NCBI RefSeq assembly: GCF_022763245.1
Contig: NZ_JALEGV010000040.1
Coordinates: 372,001-436,000 of the forward strand
DNA from: Oricola sp.
GTDB taxonomy: Bacteria > Pseudomonadota > Alphaproteobacteria > Rhizobiales > Rhizobiaceae
Direction of reading: 5' to 3'
DNA: 64,000 nt
The position numbers and the translations under genes were made by a program. Positions 44,878 to 55,353 of this stretch are shown one piece after another. Every line of letters begins with the position of its first letter. Within the stretch, counting starts at the first letter, position 1. The notes under the pieces were generated by a model that was given only the letters and a program-made list of their open reading frames with translations, was not told where the DNA came from and did not search any database.

Positions 44878-45531
44878 CTAGCCGCCTGCCGGCTTGCGCC
44901 AGACGGCGAAGCTGTGCGGGATCGAGCGCCCCGGACGTTCGAGTTTGAATCGCTCCTCGTCTTCCAGCACGAGGCCGAGATCGGCGAAGACATGCAGGCG
45001 CGATTCCTCCAGCGGCCAGGGCGGGCCATTGGCCTCCTGGCCGTCGGCGCGCCAGCGCGCATAGACCAGAAGCGCGCCGCCAGGACGAAGGAGCGACGCC
45101 ACCGCCCCGGCCGTTTCGGGCAGCATGTCCGGCGACAGCGACTGCAGCGTGTAGCACTCATTGACGAGGTCGAACGCGCCGCGCCACGCCTGCGGCAACG
45201 AAAACAGGTCGGCCGTCTCGTAATGAACCAAAGAATCGGGAAAGCGCTTCTTCGCCCAGCGAATGGCGTGCTCCGACAGGTCGAAGGCGGTGGTGAGGTA
45301 TCCTGCCTTCGCCAGCGCCTCGGCGTTGTCGCCCAGCCCGCAGGCGATATCGATCGCCGTCCGGCCCTCGCCCGGATGACGCATAAGCCATTCGTTCAGC
45401 TTGGCTTTCGCCGCCAGCTCGGCCCAGGGGATCTGCCCCGGATCGCCGTCGGCGCGCCGATAGATGTCCTTGAAGAAGTCACGCCGCTCGGGAAGCGAGT
45501 GGCCTTCCTCCTCACAGGCGCCTTCCGTCAT
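44878..45531 (-). CDS. Class I SAM-dependent methyltransferase
   Basis: 217 residues from the ATG at 45531, which overlaps the holC stop (ATGA). Motifs: AIDIACGLGDNAEALAKAGY (SAM site), AFDLSEHAIRWAKKRFP, FDLVNECYTLQSLSPDML, LRPGGALLVYAR. The pattern resembles small-molecule or thiopurine-type methyltransferases; substrate unknown. The long frame to 45834 is a shadow of holC. It belongs to pepA-holC-methyltransferase-membrane protein operon on the minus strand. Confidence 0.82.
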   Translation of the reverse strand: MTEGACEEEGHSLPERRDFFKDIYRRADGDPGQIPWAELAAKAKLNEWLMRHPGEGRTAIDIACGLGDNAEALAKAGYLTTAFDLSEHAIRWAKKRFPDSLVHYETADLFSLPQAWRGAFDLVNECYTLQSLSPDMLPETAGAVASLLRPGGALLVYARWRADGQEANGPPWPLEESRLHVFADLGLVLEDEERFKLERPGRSIPHSFAVWRKPAGG

Positions 45532-45980
45532 GCCTTCTTCTCCCATCCGCCGCCGGAATTCTGCTGGTAGTAGGACAGGTCGTGACCGGCCGAGCGCAGT
45601 GCCTTCCAGTGGCCGCGCGCGGCCGACAGCGCGCCTTCGTTCAGGCCGTCGAACATCAGCACCACACGGCCGTATTCGGCGAGATCGTCGGGCGGTTTGG
45701 CTCCGTCGACGAGGAAGCGGATCTGCGCGCCGTTGGGATTGTCGGGCGAAACCGTCAGGAAGACCGGCTGGTCGGCCGGCCGCTCGTCGCCGTCGCGGCC
45801 GTGCGGCAGGAAACTGTCGGCGCGCCAGCTCCACAAATGCGCGTCCAGCGCGTCACGCGTCTCGGCGGCGCGGGACTGGATCGCGGCGCGCCAGCCCCTC
45901 GCCACCGACTTCTCGACGAGCACCGGCAGCGCCTCGTCGAGCGTCGATTCGGTCAGATGGTAGAAGAAGACCTCCGCCAT
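45528..45980 (-). CDS. holC: DNA polymerase III subunit chi
   Basis: 150 residues. Chi links the clamp loader to single-strand DNA-binding protein. The family traits are visible: EVFFYHLTESTLDEALPVLVEK at the start, RGWRAAIQSRAAETRDALDAHLWSWRADSFLPHG and LMFDGLNEGAL. ATG at 45980. It is 10 bases downstream of pepA, the usual neighbour. Upstream frame from 46100 is not used. Confidence 0.93.
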   Translation of the reverse strand: MAEVFFYHLTESTLDEALPVLVEKSVARGWRAAIQSRAAETRDALDAHLWSWRADSFLPHGRDGDERPADQPVFLTVSPDNPNGAQIRFLVDGAKPPDDLAEYGRVVLMFDGLNEGALSAARGHWKALRSAGHDLSYYQQNSGGGWEKKA

Positions 45981-45990
45981 CGCCGCGCGG

Positions 45991-47481
45991 TCAGCCCTCG
46001 TAATGGTCGGCGACGAGACGGTCGAGCAGCCGCACGCCGTAGCCCGAACCCCAGGACTGGTTGGTGTCGGTCGCCGGCGACGACATCGCCGTGCCCGCAA
46101 TGTCGAGATGGCTCCACGGCACGTCGCCGACGAAACGCTTCAGGAACTGCGCGGCGGTGATCGACCCAGCGTGGCGGCCGCCGACATTCTTCATGTCCGC
46201 AAACTTGGAATCGATCATCTTGTCGTATTCCGGCCCCATCGGCATGCGCCAGACCTTCTCGCCCGTCGCCTCGCCCGACTCGAAGATCTGGCCGGCCAGT
46301 TCGTCGTCGTTGCAGAACAGCCCGGCGCGGTTCTGGCCGAGCGCAATGAGGATCGCGCCGGTGAGCGTCGCCAGGTTGATCATGAATTTCGGCTGATAGG
46401 TCTCCTTGCAGTACCAGAGCGCGTCACACAGCACGAGCCGGCCCTCGGCGTCGGTGTTGATGACCTCGATGGTCTGGCCCGACATCGAGGTGACGATGTC
46501 GCCCGGACGCTGGGCGTTGCCGTCGGGCATGTTCTCGACGAGGCCGATGATGCCGATCACATTGGCCTTGGCGTTGCGCGCGGCGAGCGCATGCATCAGG
46601 CCGGTGACGGCCGCCGCGCCGCCCATGTCGCCCTTCATGTCCTCCATGCCGCCGGCCGGCTTGATGGAGATGCCGCCGGTATCGAAGACGACGCCCTTGC
46701 CGATGAAGGCGACCGGCTTGTCCTTCGCCTTGCCGCCGTTCCATTTCATCACCACGAGACGCGGCGGACGGACCGAGCCCTGCGCGACGCCGAGCAGCGC
46801 GCCCATGCCGAGCTTCTTCATTTCCTTTTCGGTCAGGATCTCGATCTCGACACCAAGCGCCGACAGCGCCTCGGCACGGGCCGCAAACTCCACCGGTCCG
46901 AGAATGTTGGCCGGCTCGTTGACGAGATCGCGCGCCAGCATGATGCCCCGCGCCACGCCTTCCGCCTCGCTCCAGGCCTTCTTGGCGGCCGCGGTGTTGT
47001 CGACCATCAGCGTGGCTTTCTGGGCCACCGGCTTGTCGTCGCCGTTGTCCTTCTTCTTCGTCTTGTACTTGTCGAAATCATAGGCACGCAGCAGCATGCC
47101 CTGCGCGAAGCCGGCAGCCGCTTCGGGCGAGATCTCCATGCCCTCGCATTCGAGCAGCGCCGACACGGCCTTGTCGGACGCGGTCTTGCCGCGCAGGAGG
47201 CCGCCAAGCGCGGTCCAGTCCCCTTCGCCGACCTTCTCGGGTTCGCCGACGCCGAGAATCAGGATGCGATCGACAGGAGACCCGGCCGGAGCGACGATGT
47301 CGACCACGCTCTTCGCCTTGCCGTCGAAGCTGGACACCTCCATCGCCCGGGCGATGACGCCCGACGGATCGATCTCGGCCGCCAGCGCCGGCGGCTTGCC
47401 GCCCTTGGCGACGAGGAAGACGGCCGTGCCCTTCTTGGGCGCAGCGGATTTGGCAAATGAAATGGTCGGAAGAACGGTCAT
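45991..47481 (-). CDS. pepA: Leucyl aminopeptidase (peptidase M17)
   Basis: 496-residue metallo-aminopeptidase that needs two divalent metals. Signature [14 protein letters not shown] is present, as are [15 protein letters not shown] (metal ligands) and [11 protein letters not shown]. The N-terminal macrodomain-like part is less conserved. Start ATG at 47481. First gene of the minus-strand operon with holC; divergent from lptF with a 261-base interval. Confidence 0.96.
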   Translation of the reverse strand: MTVLPTISFAKSAAPKKGTAVFLVAKGGKPPALAAEIDPSGVIARAMEVSSFDGKAKSVVDIVAPAGSPVDRILILGVGEPEKVGEGDWTALGGLLRGKTASDKAVSALLECEGMEISPEAAAGFAQGMLLRAYDFDKYKTKKKDNGDDKPVAQKATLMVDNTAAAKKAWSEAEGVARGIMLARDLVNEPANILGPVEFAARAEALSALGVEIEILTEKEMKKLGMGALLGVAQGSVRPPRLVVMKWNGGKAKDKPVAFIGKGVVFDTGGISIKPAGGMEDMKGDMGGAAAVTGLMHALAARNAKANVIGIIGLVENMPDGNAQRPGDIVTSMSGQTIEVINTDAEGRLVLCDALWYCKETYQPKFMINLATLTGAILIALGQNRAGLFCNDDELAGQIFESGEATGEKVWRMPMGPEYDKMIDSKFADMKNVGGRHAGSITAAQFLKRFVGDVPWSHLDIAGTAMSSPATDTNQSWGSGYGVRLLDRLVADHYEG

Positions 47482-47742
47482 GAAAATCCTGCGCGTTTGC
47501 TATGAATACGGAAACGGCTCACGAAATGCTGACGCAGACGAGCCTCGAATCTTGATTTTGGCGTTCCGGCTGGCGATAGCAAGGGGGCGCGCCACCGACA
47601 ACGAATGATTAACCATATCCCTTCGCACAAAGTTCAGCATGGCGAATCCTATTGTCAATGATCCGTCCGCCGCCCTCCGGCAGCGTAAGCCGAAGGGGCG
47701 GAAGACGGTGCCGGCCGCGGCAAACACCGCTGGAACCAGACC

Positions 47743-48921
47743 TTGAACACGCTGCAACGATACATCTTCCGACGCACCATCACCACGATGGCAGCCTCCT
47801 TCGCCGCCCTCGTGTCGGTCGTCTGGGTGACGCAGATCCTGTCGCGGATCGACTTTGCGGCCGTGACCGGCCAATCGCTGACGAATTTCCTGCTCGCGAT
47901 CGTGCTCTTGACCCCGCAGCTCATGGCGCTCCTGCTGCCGATCGCGGTGGTCATCGCCGTGGTGCAGGTTTTCACCGCGATGAACGCGGACTCCGAGATG
48001 GCGGCCCTGTCGGCCTCCGGCGCGCCGCGCTGGATGATCGCCAAGCCGGTTCTCCTGATCGGGCTCCTGGCCGGGATCTTCGTCCTGTTCTCGAATCACT
48101 TCATCGAACCGCGCGCCAGCCGCGCCTTGCGCGACACGCTCGTCGCGCTGCGCACCGACCTGCTCGCCAACTTCCTGCAGGAGGGCGTGTTCACGAAGCT
48201 GGAGCGCGACCTGACGATCTATATCGACCAGCGCCTGCCCGGAAACGCGCTGTCGGGCATCATGGTCTCCGACAGCCGCGACACCAAGACCTCGGCGATC
48301 TATTACGCGCAGTCCGGGACGGTCGGCGACATCGACGGCAACGACGTGCTCGTCATGTCCAACGGACAGATCCACAACAAGCGGCTCGAGGACGGCAGCA
48401 TCTCGGTCATCCGCTTCAATTCCTACGCCCTGTCGCTCTCGCAGTTCGGATCGGCCGACACGACGCAATTCTACTATCCCCAGGAGCGCGAGACGATCGA
48501 CCTCCTGCATCCCGATCCAGACGACCGCATCTTCAAGCGATCGCCGGGCTGGATCCGGGGAGAGATCCACCGCCGCGCGACCGACTGGCTTTATCCGATC
48601 CTTTACGCGCTGGTGGGACTGGCCATCGCCGGGCAGACGCAATCGCACCGCCAGCGGCAGGCAAGCGCCTTCGCGCTCGCGATCGGGGCCGCGCTTCTCT
48701 ACAAGGGCGCCGCCTATTCGATCGACGGCGCCAACCGCAGCAATGGCAGCCTGTGGTGGCTCTATTACGCCCTGCCGATCGGCGCGGGCGCACTGTCTTC
48801 GGCGATGTATTTCCGTGGCCTGAAGTTCTCGATGCCCGACCGCGTCATGCATCTGACCGACAGCGTCGCAGGCGCGATCCGCAAGTTCCGGACGCGCCGC
48901 GCACGCGCAAGGGCGGTGTGA
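47743..48921 (+). CDS. lptF: LPS export permease LptF
   Basis: 392-residue inner-membrane subunit of the LptB2FG ABC exporter that extracts lipopolysaccharide. N-terminal LQRYIFRRTITTMAASF; six helices, with the large periplasmic beta-jellyroll domain in the middle (about 130-290). The start is a TTG at 47743; no ATG fits. lptG follows after 4 bases. Together with lptD in the same cluster it makes the LPS transport path. Confidence 0.94.
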   Translation: MNTLQRYIFRRTITTMAASFAALVSVVWVTQILSRIDFAAVTGQSLTNFLLAIVLLTPQLMALLLPIAVVIAVVQVFTAMNADSEMAALSASGAPRWMIAKPVLLIGLLAGIFVLFSNHFIEPRASRALRDTLVALRTDLLANFLQEGVFTKLERDLTIYIDQRLPGNALSGIMVSDSRDTKTSAIYYAQSGTVGDIDGNDVLVMSNGQIHNKRLEDGSISVIRFNSYALSLSQFGSADTTQFYYPQERETIDLLHPDPDDRIFKRSPGWIRGEIHRRATDWLYPILYALVGLAIAGQTQSHRQRQASAFALAIGAALLYKGAAYSIDGANRSNGSLWWLYYALPIGAGALSSAMYFRGLKFSMPDRVMHLTDSVAGAIRKFRTRRARARAV

Positions 48922-48925
48922 TCCA

Positions 48926-50014
48926 ATGGGAAAGACGCTTCGTTTCTATTTCTTCTTCCAGGCGCTTCGCATGGCGCTGTATTTCACGCTGGGCGTGGCA
49001 GCGCTGGCCTTCCTGATCGACTTCATCGAGTTTTCAAACCGCACCAGCGGCCTGCCGCAATACACCGTCGGCTATGCCCTGTTGCTGTCGGTGCTGCGGG
49101 TGCCGTTCATCATCCAGATCGCGCTGCCCTTCATCGTCCTGTTCTCCACGGCCACCATGCTGATGGCGCTCAACCGGAACTACGAACTCGTGGTGGCGCG
49201 GTCGATCGGCGTGTCGGCGTGGCAGTTCCTGTTTCCGGTCACCGCGGCAGCGTTCGTGGTCGGCGTGGTGACGGTCACCGTCGTCAATCCGGTGGGCACC
49301 AGCAGCTACGCCCGAGCGACGGCCGTCGAGGGCGAATGGCGGGCGCGTCCCTCCAAGTCGCCGCTTGCGCAGGACTACCCGTGGCTGCGTCAGGCGCAAT
49401 CCGACGGCGGCAGCATGCTGATCGGCGCGACGAGCGCCTCGCCGCACAACATGACGCTCTTCCAGGCGGTGTTCCTCGACCTCGATTCCGAAGACGCGAT
49501 GCGCCGGCGCATCGACGCCGCCAAGGCGGAACTGGGCAACAAGGAATGGATCCTGTCCGAGGTGGAGATTCGCGAATCCGGCAAGAGCCTGATCAAGCAG
49601 GACAGCATGGTCATTCCCACCGCACTCGATCCGGCGGTGATCCAGGAAGCGCTGATTCCGCCGAAACTGATTCCAATCTTCCAACTGGGTAAACAAATCG
49701 AAACGGCCAAATCCTTCGGCGTTTCGGCCTATCCTTTCCGCATGCAATACCACTCTCTGCTGGCGATGCCGCTATTATTCATGGCGATGGCGCTTGTTGC
49801 AGCCACGGTTTCCCTGAAATTCGTGCGCTCAGGGCAGTCCGCAGGGATGATTTTGTCTGGCATGGGCGCCGGGTTCATGCTTTATGTCGTAACCGCCGTC
49901 ACACGGTCGTTCGGGAGTGCAGGGATGATTCCTCCGATCATGGCGGCATGGCTGCCGGTGGTGGTTGCGACTCTTTTCGGGGTAGCGTATCTCCTTCACC
50001 GGGAGGACGGTTAG
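48926..50014 (+). CDS. lptG: LPS export permease LptG
   Basis: 362-residue partner of LptF with the same layout: three N-terminal helices, periplasmic jellyroll (about 120-255) and three C-terminal helices (LLAMPLLFMAMALVAATVSLKF and on). ATG at 48926 is 4 bases from the lptF stop. The last base of its stop is the first of the lptD start GTG. Confidence 0.94.
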   Translation: MGKTLRFYFFFQALRMALYFTLGVAALAFLIDFIEFSNRTSGLPQYTVGYALLLSVLRVPFIIQIALPFIVLFSTATMLMALNRNYELVVARSIGVSAWQFLFPVTAAAFVVGVVTVTVVNPVGTSSYARATAVEGEWRARPSKSPLAQDYPWLRQAQSDGGSMLIGATSASPHNMTLFQAVFLDLDSEDAMRRRIDAAKAELGNKEWILSEVEIRESGKSLIKQDSMVIPTALDPAVIQEALIPPKLIPIFQLGKQIETAKSFGVSAYPFRMQYHSLLAMPLLFMAMALVAATVSLKFVRSGQSAGMILSGMGAGFMLYVVTAVTRSFGSAGMIPPIMAAWLPVVVATLFGVAYLLHREDG

Positions 50015-52365
50015 TGAGCGAAGCAACGGGACGGACTATGTCCAGGCACCTTGGGAAACTGGCGGGCAGCCTTGCCGCGACGGTTGTTCTGACCAGTCTG
50101 CCTTCGGCGGTACCGTCGTTCGCGCAGACTTTGCCTTCCGTTGCCGGTTTGACAGACGCCCAGGCTGACTCCCCGCTCCTGCTTCAAGCCGACGAACTGG
50201 TCTATGACCGCGACAACAGCACGGTAACCGCATTCGGCAACGTGCAGGTCGATTACGGCGGGTCGCGCATGGTCGCCGACCGGCTCGTCTACGACCAGTC
50301 GTCCGGACGCCTGCTGGCGATCGGCAACGTGGAGATCCTGCAGCCCGACGGCACCCGCGTCTTCGCCGACAAGTTCGACGTCACCGACGACTTCAGGGAC
50401 GGCTTCGTCAACGCGCTGCGCATCGTGACCCCCGACGAGACCCGCTTCGCCGCCGAGAGCGCCGAACGCAAGGACGGCGCGGTCACGACCTTCAACAACG
50501 GCGTCTACACGGCCTGCGCGCCCTGCCTGGAACATCCGGAGAAACCACCGGTCTGGCAGATCAAGGCGCAGCGCGTCATCTGGAACGGCGAAGAAAAGAC
50601 CATTCGCTTCGAGGGCGCCGCGTTCGAGTTTCTCGGCATTCCGCTGGCGACCCTGCCGGTCTTCACGACCGCCGACCCGACCGTGCGCCGCAAGACCGGC
50701 TTCCTGACGCCCGGACTGCGCCACTCCGACGAGCTCGGGACCGGCGTTTCGGTCCCGTATTTCATTGCGCTCGCCCCGAACTACGATCTCAAGATGACCG
50801 CGACGGGGTTGGCTCGGCAGGGCTTCCTTGGCGAGGCCGAGTTCCGCCATCGCCTCGCCGACGGTATGTACACGCTGAAAGCCGCGGGAATCCATCAGCT
50901 GGAGCCCGAAGCCTTCAACGCCGGCACGCAGGACAACACGCACGTCAATCGCGGGATGATCGGCACGACCGGCGAGTTCGACTTCAATTCGCGCTGGTCA
51001 TATGGCTGGAACTGGCTGGTCCAGACCGACAAGAATTTCTCCAAGACCTACGACATCGACGGTTTCTCGCAGACCGTGCAGCGCAACGAGATCTATCTGA
51101 GCGGGCTGCACGATCGCAATTACTTCGACCTGCGCACGATGGAATTCATGGTGCAGGAGAAGGCCGCCGACGGCATGGGCGGCGACGAGATGCAGCCCCT
51201 CGTGCTGCCGAGCTTCGACTACAACACCATCATCTCGCAGCCGGTCGCAGGCGGCGAATTGTCGTTCAACGTCAACTCGCGCGGCATCTATCGCGACGAG
51301 CTCGACCAGCGCGGCGACGTGCTCGATTCGAACTTCGCCACGCAGGGGTTGGAGGGCGAGAGCGCCCGCTTCACCGTCGAGACGGAATGGAAGCGCACCT
51401 ACATCGCCACTGGCGGCCTCGCGCTGACCCCGATCCTCGCGGCGCAGGGCGACGTGACCGGCCTGAACACCGATTCGCTGGCGGCCTACTCCGCAAGCGG
51501 CGCGGCCTTGGCGGGCGACGGCAGCGTCGGCCGCTGGATGGTGACCGCCGGGCTCGAGGCCCGCTGGCCGATCATGTTCACCAATGGCGATTCGACCCAT
51601 GTGGTCGAGCCGATCGCGCAGATTTTCGTGCGGCCCGACGAGACCGGCGCCGGCACCCTGCCGAACGAGGACGCCCAGAGCTTCGTGTTCGACACGACGA
51701 ACCTTTTCGATCGGGACAAGTTCTCCGGTTACGACCGGATCGAGGGTGGAACGCGCGCCAATATCGGGCTGCGCTACACCGGCTCGATCGGCGAGGACAT
51801 CGCGCTCTACGGCCTGGTCGGGCAGTCCTACCACCTGGCCGGGGCGAATTCCTTCGCCAGCCCGGACATGATGAATGCTGGTGCTGATTCCGGACTGGAA
51901 ACCGACGTGTCCGACGTCGTGGCCATGGTCGGCGCGTCCTACGAGGAATCCTTTACGGCAGCGCTGCGTGGCCGCTTCGACGAGTCGAACTTCTCCGTCC
52001 GGCGCGCCGAGGCCGAGGTCGGATACACCTCCGAGCCCGTTTCGGCCTCCGCCGGTTACGCCTTCATCGACGCCCAGCCGACCTATGGCTACGAGACGGA
52101 CCGTCGCGAAGTCAGCGGCACCGCGTCGTTCCGCGTCGCCGATTTCTGGCGCGTGTCCGGCAACGCGACATTCGACATCACCAACAAGCGCCTTGCGGAA
52201 AGCGGCATCGGCTTCGGTTACGAGGATGAGTGCTTCGCACTCGGCATCCAGTGGAACCAGACGCGCGACGCGGCGGATTCCACGACGACGACCATCGGCT
52301 TCCGCCTCTCCTTCCGCACGCTCGGCGATCTCGGCAACGATCTTGACGGTCTCGGCGGTTTCTAG
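50014..52365 (+). CDS. lptD: LPS-assembly outer-membrane protein LptD
   Basis: About 783 residues. Inserts LPS in the outer leaflet. Signal peptide within the first 40 residues; N-terminal jellyroll (LLLQADELVYDRDNSTVTAFGNVQV) and a C-terminal barrel domain ending in a Phe (LDGLGGF). Start: GTG at 50014 has GGGAGGA upstream and overlaps the lptG stop (TAGTG); ATG at 50038 with a shorter N-terminus is an alternative. Few Cys (CAPC and CFAL), unlike the enterobacterial form. Confidence 0.94.
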   Translation: MSEATGRTMSRHLGKLAGSLAATVVLTSLPSAVPSFAQTLPSVAGLTDAQADSPLLLQADELVYDRDNSTVTAFGNVQVDYGGSRMVADRLVYDQSSGRLLAIGNVEILQPDGTRVFADKFDVTDDFRDGFVNALRIVTPDETRFAAESAERKDGAVTTFNNGVYTACAPCLEHPEKPPVWQIKAQRVIWNGEEKTIRFEGAAFEFLGIPLATLPVFTTADPTVRRKTGFLTPGLRHSDELGTGVSVPYFIALAPNYDLKMTATGLARQGFLGEAEFRHRLADGMYTLKAAGIHQLEPEAFNAGTQDNTHVNRGMIGTTGEFDFNSRWSYGWNWLVQTDKNFSKTYDIDGFSQTVQRNEIYLSGLHDRNYFDLRTMEFMVQEKAADGMGGDEMQPLVLPSFDYNTIISQPVAGGELSFNVNSRGIYRDELDQRGDVLDSNFATQGLEGESARFTVETEWKRTYIATGGLALTPILAAQGDVTGLNTDSLAAYSASGAALAGDGSVGRWMVTAGLEARWPIMFTNGDSTHVVEPIAQIFVRPDETGAGTLPNEDAQSFVFDTTNLFDRDKFSGYDRIEGGTRANIGLRYTGSIGEDIALYGLVGQSYHLAGANSFASPDMMNAGADSGLETDVSDVVAMVGASYEESFTAALRGRFDESNFSVRRAEAEVGYTSEPVSASAGYAFIDAQPTYGYETDRREVSGTASFRVADFWRVSGNATFDITNKRLAESGIGFGYEDECFALGIQWNQTRDAADSTTTTIGFRLSFRTLGDLGNDLDGLGGF

Positions 52366-52472
52366 CTTCGCCCGCCGTCATGCTTTCGCCCAAGATTTTG
52401 CTCATTGCGAACCATTGCGGCCGCGTTGTCGCTACGGAACAAGAACCCACGGGAAGAAGCGGTAAGTAAATC

Positions 52473-53417
52473 ATGACGGGCTGGACCAATGCATTTCGCG
52501 CTCCTCGCAGGCTGGCAGCGGCGGCGGCGCTCTCATTCGCGGTGTGCGCCGGCGGCGTTCCGACGGCGGCACAGGCTTCTGACATCAAGGTCGTCGTCAA
52601 CAACCAGGCGGTCACGTCCTACGACATCGCCCGCCGCAAGGCGTTCCTGACACTGCAGCGGCGCAAAGGAAACCTGACCGAGCTTGCAACCAACGAACTG
52701 ATCGAACAGGCGCTGAAGAGCTACGCGATCCAGCGCGCCGGCTATCGCATCCCCGACAGCCGCGTCGACCAGGCCTTCGCCAGCTTCGCCAACTCCAACA
52801 AGATGTCCTCCAAGCAGCTCACCCAGGTTCTCGGCCAGTCCGGCGTGACCGCGAAGCACTTCAAGGAGTTCATCCGTGTGCAGATCGGCTGGGGCCAGCT
52901 GGTCGGCGCCCAGTCGCGCGGCAAAGGCGGACTGATGAGCGAGCAGGACGTGGTCGCCAAGATGCTTGAGCGCGGCGGCGCAAAGCCGACCTCGACCGAA
53001 TACACGCTGCAGAAGGTGATCTTCGTCGTCCCCAAATCGCACCGCAAGAGCACCCTGGCGAGCCGCCGTAGCGAAGCCAACGCGATGCGCGGACGTGTCG
53101 GCGACTGTTCCAACACGATCGCGCTCGCCGCACAGCTTCGCGACGTGACCGTGCAGGATCTCGGCCGCGTTCTCCAGCTGGAACTGCCGGACCGCTGGAA
53201 GGACGAGGTGTCCGGACTGCAGAGCGGCCAGACCACCCGTCCCAAGGATTCCGAGGACGGCGTCGAGTTCCTAATCGTCTGCCGCGCCCGCACCGTTTCG
53301 GACGACCGCGTGGCACAGCTGCAATTTTCCACCGAAGCCGTAGAGAGCGGCGATTCGGAAGCCGGAAAGAAGCTCCTGGAGCAGATCCGCGAGAACTCAC
53401 GCATCCAGCGTCGCTGA
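52473..53417 (+). CDS. surA: SurA-like periplasmic folding factor
   Basis: 314 residues with signal peptide (to about residue 36, AQASD). SurA N-terminal domain follows: IKVVVNNQAVTSYDIARRKAFLTLQRR, then ELIEQALKSYAIQ and the helical core. The region after about 180 (TEYTLQKVIFVVPKSHRKS) would be a parvulin-like domain but the catalytic residues of active PPIases are not evident, so it is likely a chaperone only. It sits between lptD and pdxA, as surA does in many Gram-negatives, and would help fold LptD. Confidence 0.85.
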   Translation: MTGWTNAFRAPRRLAAAAALSFAVCAGGVPTAAQASDIKVVVNNQAVTSYDIARRKAFLTLQRRKGNLTELATNELIEQALKSYAIQRAGYRIPDSRVDQAFASFANSNKMSSKQLTQVLGQSGVTAKHFKEFIRVQIGWGQLVGAQSRGKGGLMSEQDVVAKMLERGGAKPTSTEYTLQKVIFVVPKSHRKSTLASRRSEANAMRGRVGDCSNTIALAAQLRDVTVQDLGRVLQLELPDRWKDEVSGLQSGQTTRPKDSEDGVEFLIVCRARTVSDDRVAQLQFSTEAVESGDSEAGKKLLEQIRENSRIQRR

Positions 53418-53441
53418 CCGATCGCGGTCCCGGGGCGCATC

Positions 53442-54476
53442 ATGAGCACATCCCCTCTCCCGCCGCTCGCCGTGTCATGCGGTGATCCGGCGGGCATCGG
53501 CCCCGATGTCATCCTGGCAAGCTGGTCGATGCACAAGCAGGCCGATTTGCCGCCCTTCTACGTCATCGGCGATCCGGCGCATCTGCAGGCACGTGCCGAC
53601 GCGATCGGCATCGACGTCGCGGTGCGCGCCGTGGCGCCTCAGGCTGCTGGCAGCGTCTTTGCGGACGCCCTGCCGGTCGTCCCGCTTGAAAACCCCTTCA
53701 CATCGGCAACAACCGGCCAGCCCGACCCCGCCAATGCGGCGGGGATCGTCGAATCCATCGACCGGGCAGTGGCCGACACGCTGAACGGTCTGGCGTCGGC
53801 TGTCGTGACCGCGCCCATCGCCAAGAAGCCGCTCTACGACGCCGGCTTTGCCCATCCGGGCCACACCGAATATCTGGCGACGCTGTCCGAGAGCCACACG
53901 GGCGCAACCGTCCTGCCCGTCATGATGCTGGCAGGGCCGAAACTGCGCGCCGTGCCAGTGACCATTCATATTCCGCTTTCCCGGGTGTTTCAGGATCTGA
54001 CGAGCGACCTGATCGTGCGGACCTGCCGGATCGTCAGTCACGACCTCGCATCGCGCTTCGGCATCGCGCGGCCGCGGCTTGCCGTCGCCGGGCTCAATCC
54101 GCATGCCGGCGAAGGCGGTGCACTCGGCCACGAGGACGACGCAATCGTGCGGCCGGCGGTCGAAGCGCTCGTCGCGTCGGGGATCGACGCTTGGGGCCCG
54201 CTGCCCGCCGACACCATGTTCCATGACCGCGCCCGCGCCACCTATGACGCGGCGATCTGCATGTATCATGACCAGGCGCTGATCCCGGCCAAAGCGCTCG
54301 GCTTCGATGACAGCGTCAACGTCACGCTCGGCCTGCCCTTCATCCGCACCTCGCCCGACCATGGGACGGCCTTCGACATCGCCGGCACCGGCAAGGCGCG
54401 CCCCGACAGTTTCATCGCCGCGCTGCGCATGGCGGCAGAGATGTCTGCACACAGTCGCCAGGCAGCGGCCGCGTGA
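53442..54476 (+). CDS. pdxA: 4-hydroxythreonine-4-phosphate dehydrogenase
   Basis: 344-residue NAD-dependent oxidoreductase of pyridoxal phosphate synthesis. Motifs: [38 protein letters not shown] (metal His), [65 protein letters not shown] at 53442. Its stop overlaps the rsmA start (GTGA), typical of pdxA-ksgA pairs. Confidence 0.96.
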   Translation: MSTSPLPPLAVSCGDPAGIGPDVILASWSMHKQADLPPFYVIGDPAHLQARADAIGIDVAVRAVAPQAAGSVFADALPVVPLENPFTSATTGQPDPANAAGIVESIDRAVADTLNGLASAVVTAPIAKKPLYDAGFAHPGHTEYLATLSESHTGATVLPVMMLAGPKLRAVPVTIHIPLSRVFQDLTSDLIVRTCRIVSHDLASRFGIARPRLAVAGLNPHAGEGGALGHEDDAIVRPAVEALVASGIDAWGPLPADTMFHDRARATYDAAICMYHDQALIPAKALGFDDSVNVTLGLPFIRTSPDHGTAFDIAGTGKARPDSFIAALRMAAEMSAHSRQAAAA

Positions 54477-55327
54477 CGGAGCAAGCCGACAGCGAGAAGA
54501 CCGCGGTGGACGGTCTGCCGCCGTTGCGCGCGGTGATCGAGCGGCATGGCCTTGCCACGAAGAAGGCGCTCGGCCAGAACTTCCTCCTCGACCTCAACCT
54601 CACCGGCCGGATCGCGCGCGCGGCCGGCGACCTGTCCGGACGCACCGTGATCGAAGTCGGGCCCGGTCCCGGCGGGCTGACGCGCGCATTGCTGATGCAT
54701 GGCGCCGCGAAGGTCGTCGTCATCGAACGCGACGCACGCTGCCTGCCCGCGCTCGACGAGATCGCCGCCCATTATCCGGGCCGCCTCGAAATCGTCGAAG
54801 GCGACGCGCTGAAGGCGGATTTCGCAGCCCTCGCGGGCGGCGAGCGGGTGCGAATCGTCGCCAATCTGCCCTACAATGTCGGCACGCAACTGCTGGTCGG
54901 CTGGCTGGAAACGGCCGCCTGGCCGCCCTTCTACGAATCCCTCACCTTGATGTTCCAGCGCGAGGTCGCGGAGAGGATCGTCGCGGCGCCGGGCGACAGC
55001 GCCTATGGCCGGCTCGGCGTGCTCGCCGGATGGCGCACGACGGCCAGGATCCAGTTCGACGTGCCGGCGCAGGCCTTCTGGCCGCCTCCGAAGGTGACGT
55101 CGTCGGTCGTGCACCTGACGCCGCGCGAAGAGCCGCTTCAGGTCGATGCGCGGCGGCTCTCGCTGATCACACAGCATGCATTCGGTCAGCGCCGCAAGAT
55201 GCTGCGACAGAGCCTGAAGCCGCTTGGCGGCCAGGCGCTGCTCGATGCCGCCGGGATAGACGGTGCAAGGCGCGCCGAGACGCTATCGATCGAGGAATTC
55301 TGCCGGCTGGCCAACGCCTCGGTCTGA
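54473..55327 (+). CDS. rsmA: 16S rRNA dimethyladenosine transferase
   Basis: 284 residues (KsgA). Dimethylates two adenines near the 3' end of 16S rRNA. Motifs: [22 protein letters not shown] (SAM), [14 protein letters not shown] (NLPY), then [13 protein letters not shown] in the C-terminal domain. GTG start overlaps the pdxA stop. Convergent with gmk. Confidence 0.96.
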   Translation: MTEQADSEKTAVDGLPPLRAVIERHGLATKKALGQNFLLDLNLTGRIARAAGDLSGRTVIEVGPGPGGLTRALLMHGAAKVVVIERDARCLPALDEIAAHYPGRLEIVEGDALKADFAALAGGERVRIVANLPYNVGTQLLVGWLETAAWPPFYESLTLMFQREVAERIVAAPGDSAYGRLGVLAGWRTTARIQFDVPAQAFWPPPKVTSSVVHLTPREEPLQVDARRLSLITQHAFGQRRKMLRQSLKPLGGQALLDAAGIDGARRAETLSIEEFCRLANASV

Positions 55328-55353
55328 CCGGGCTGGCGTCCGCGCGCTGCCGC

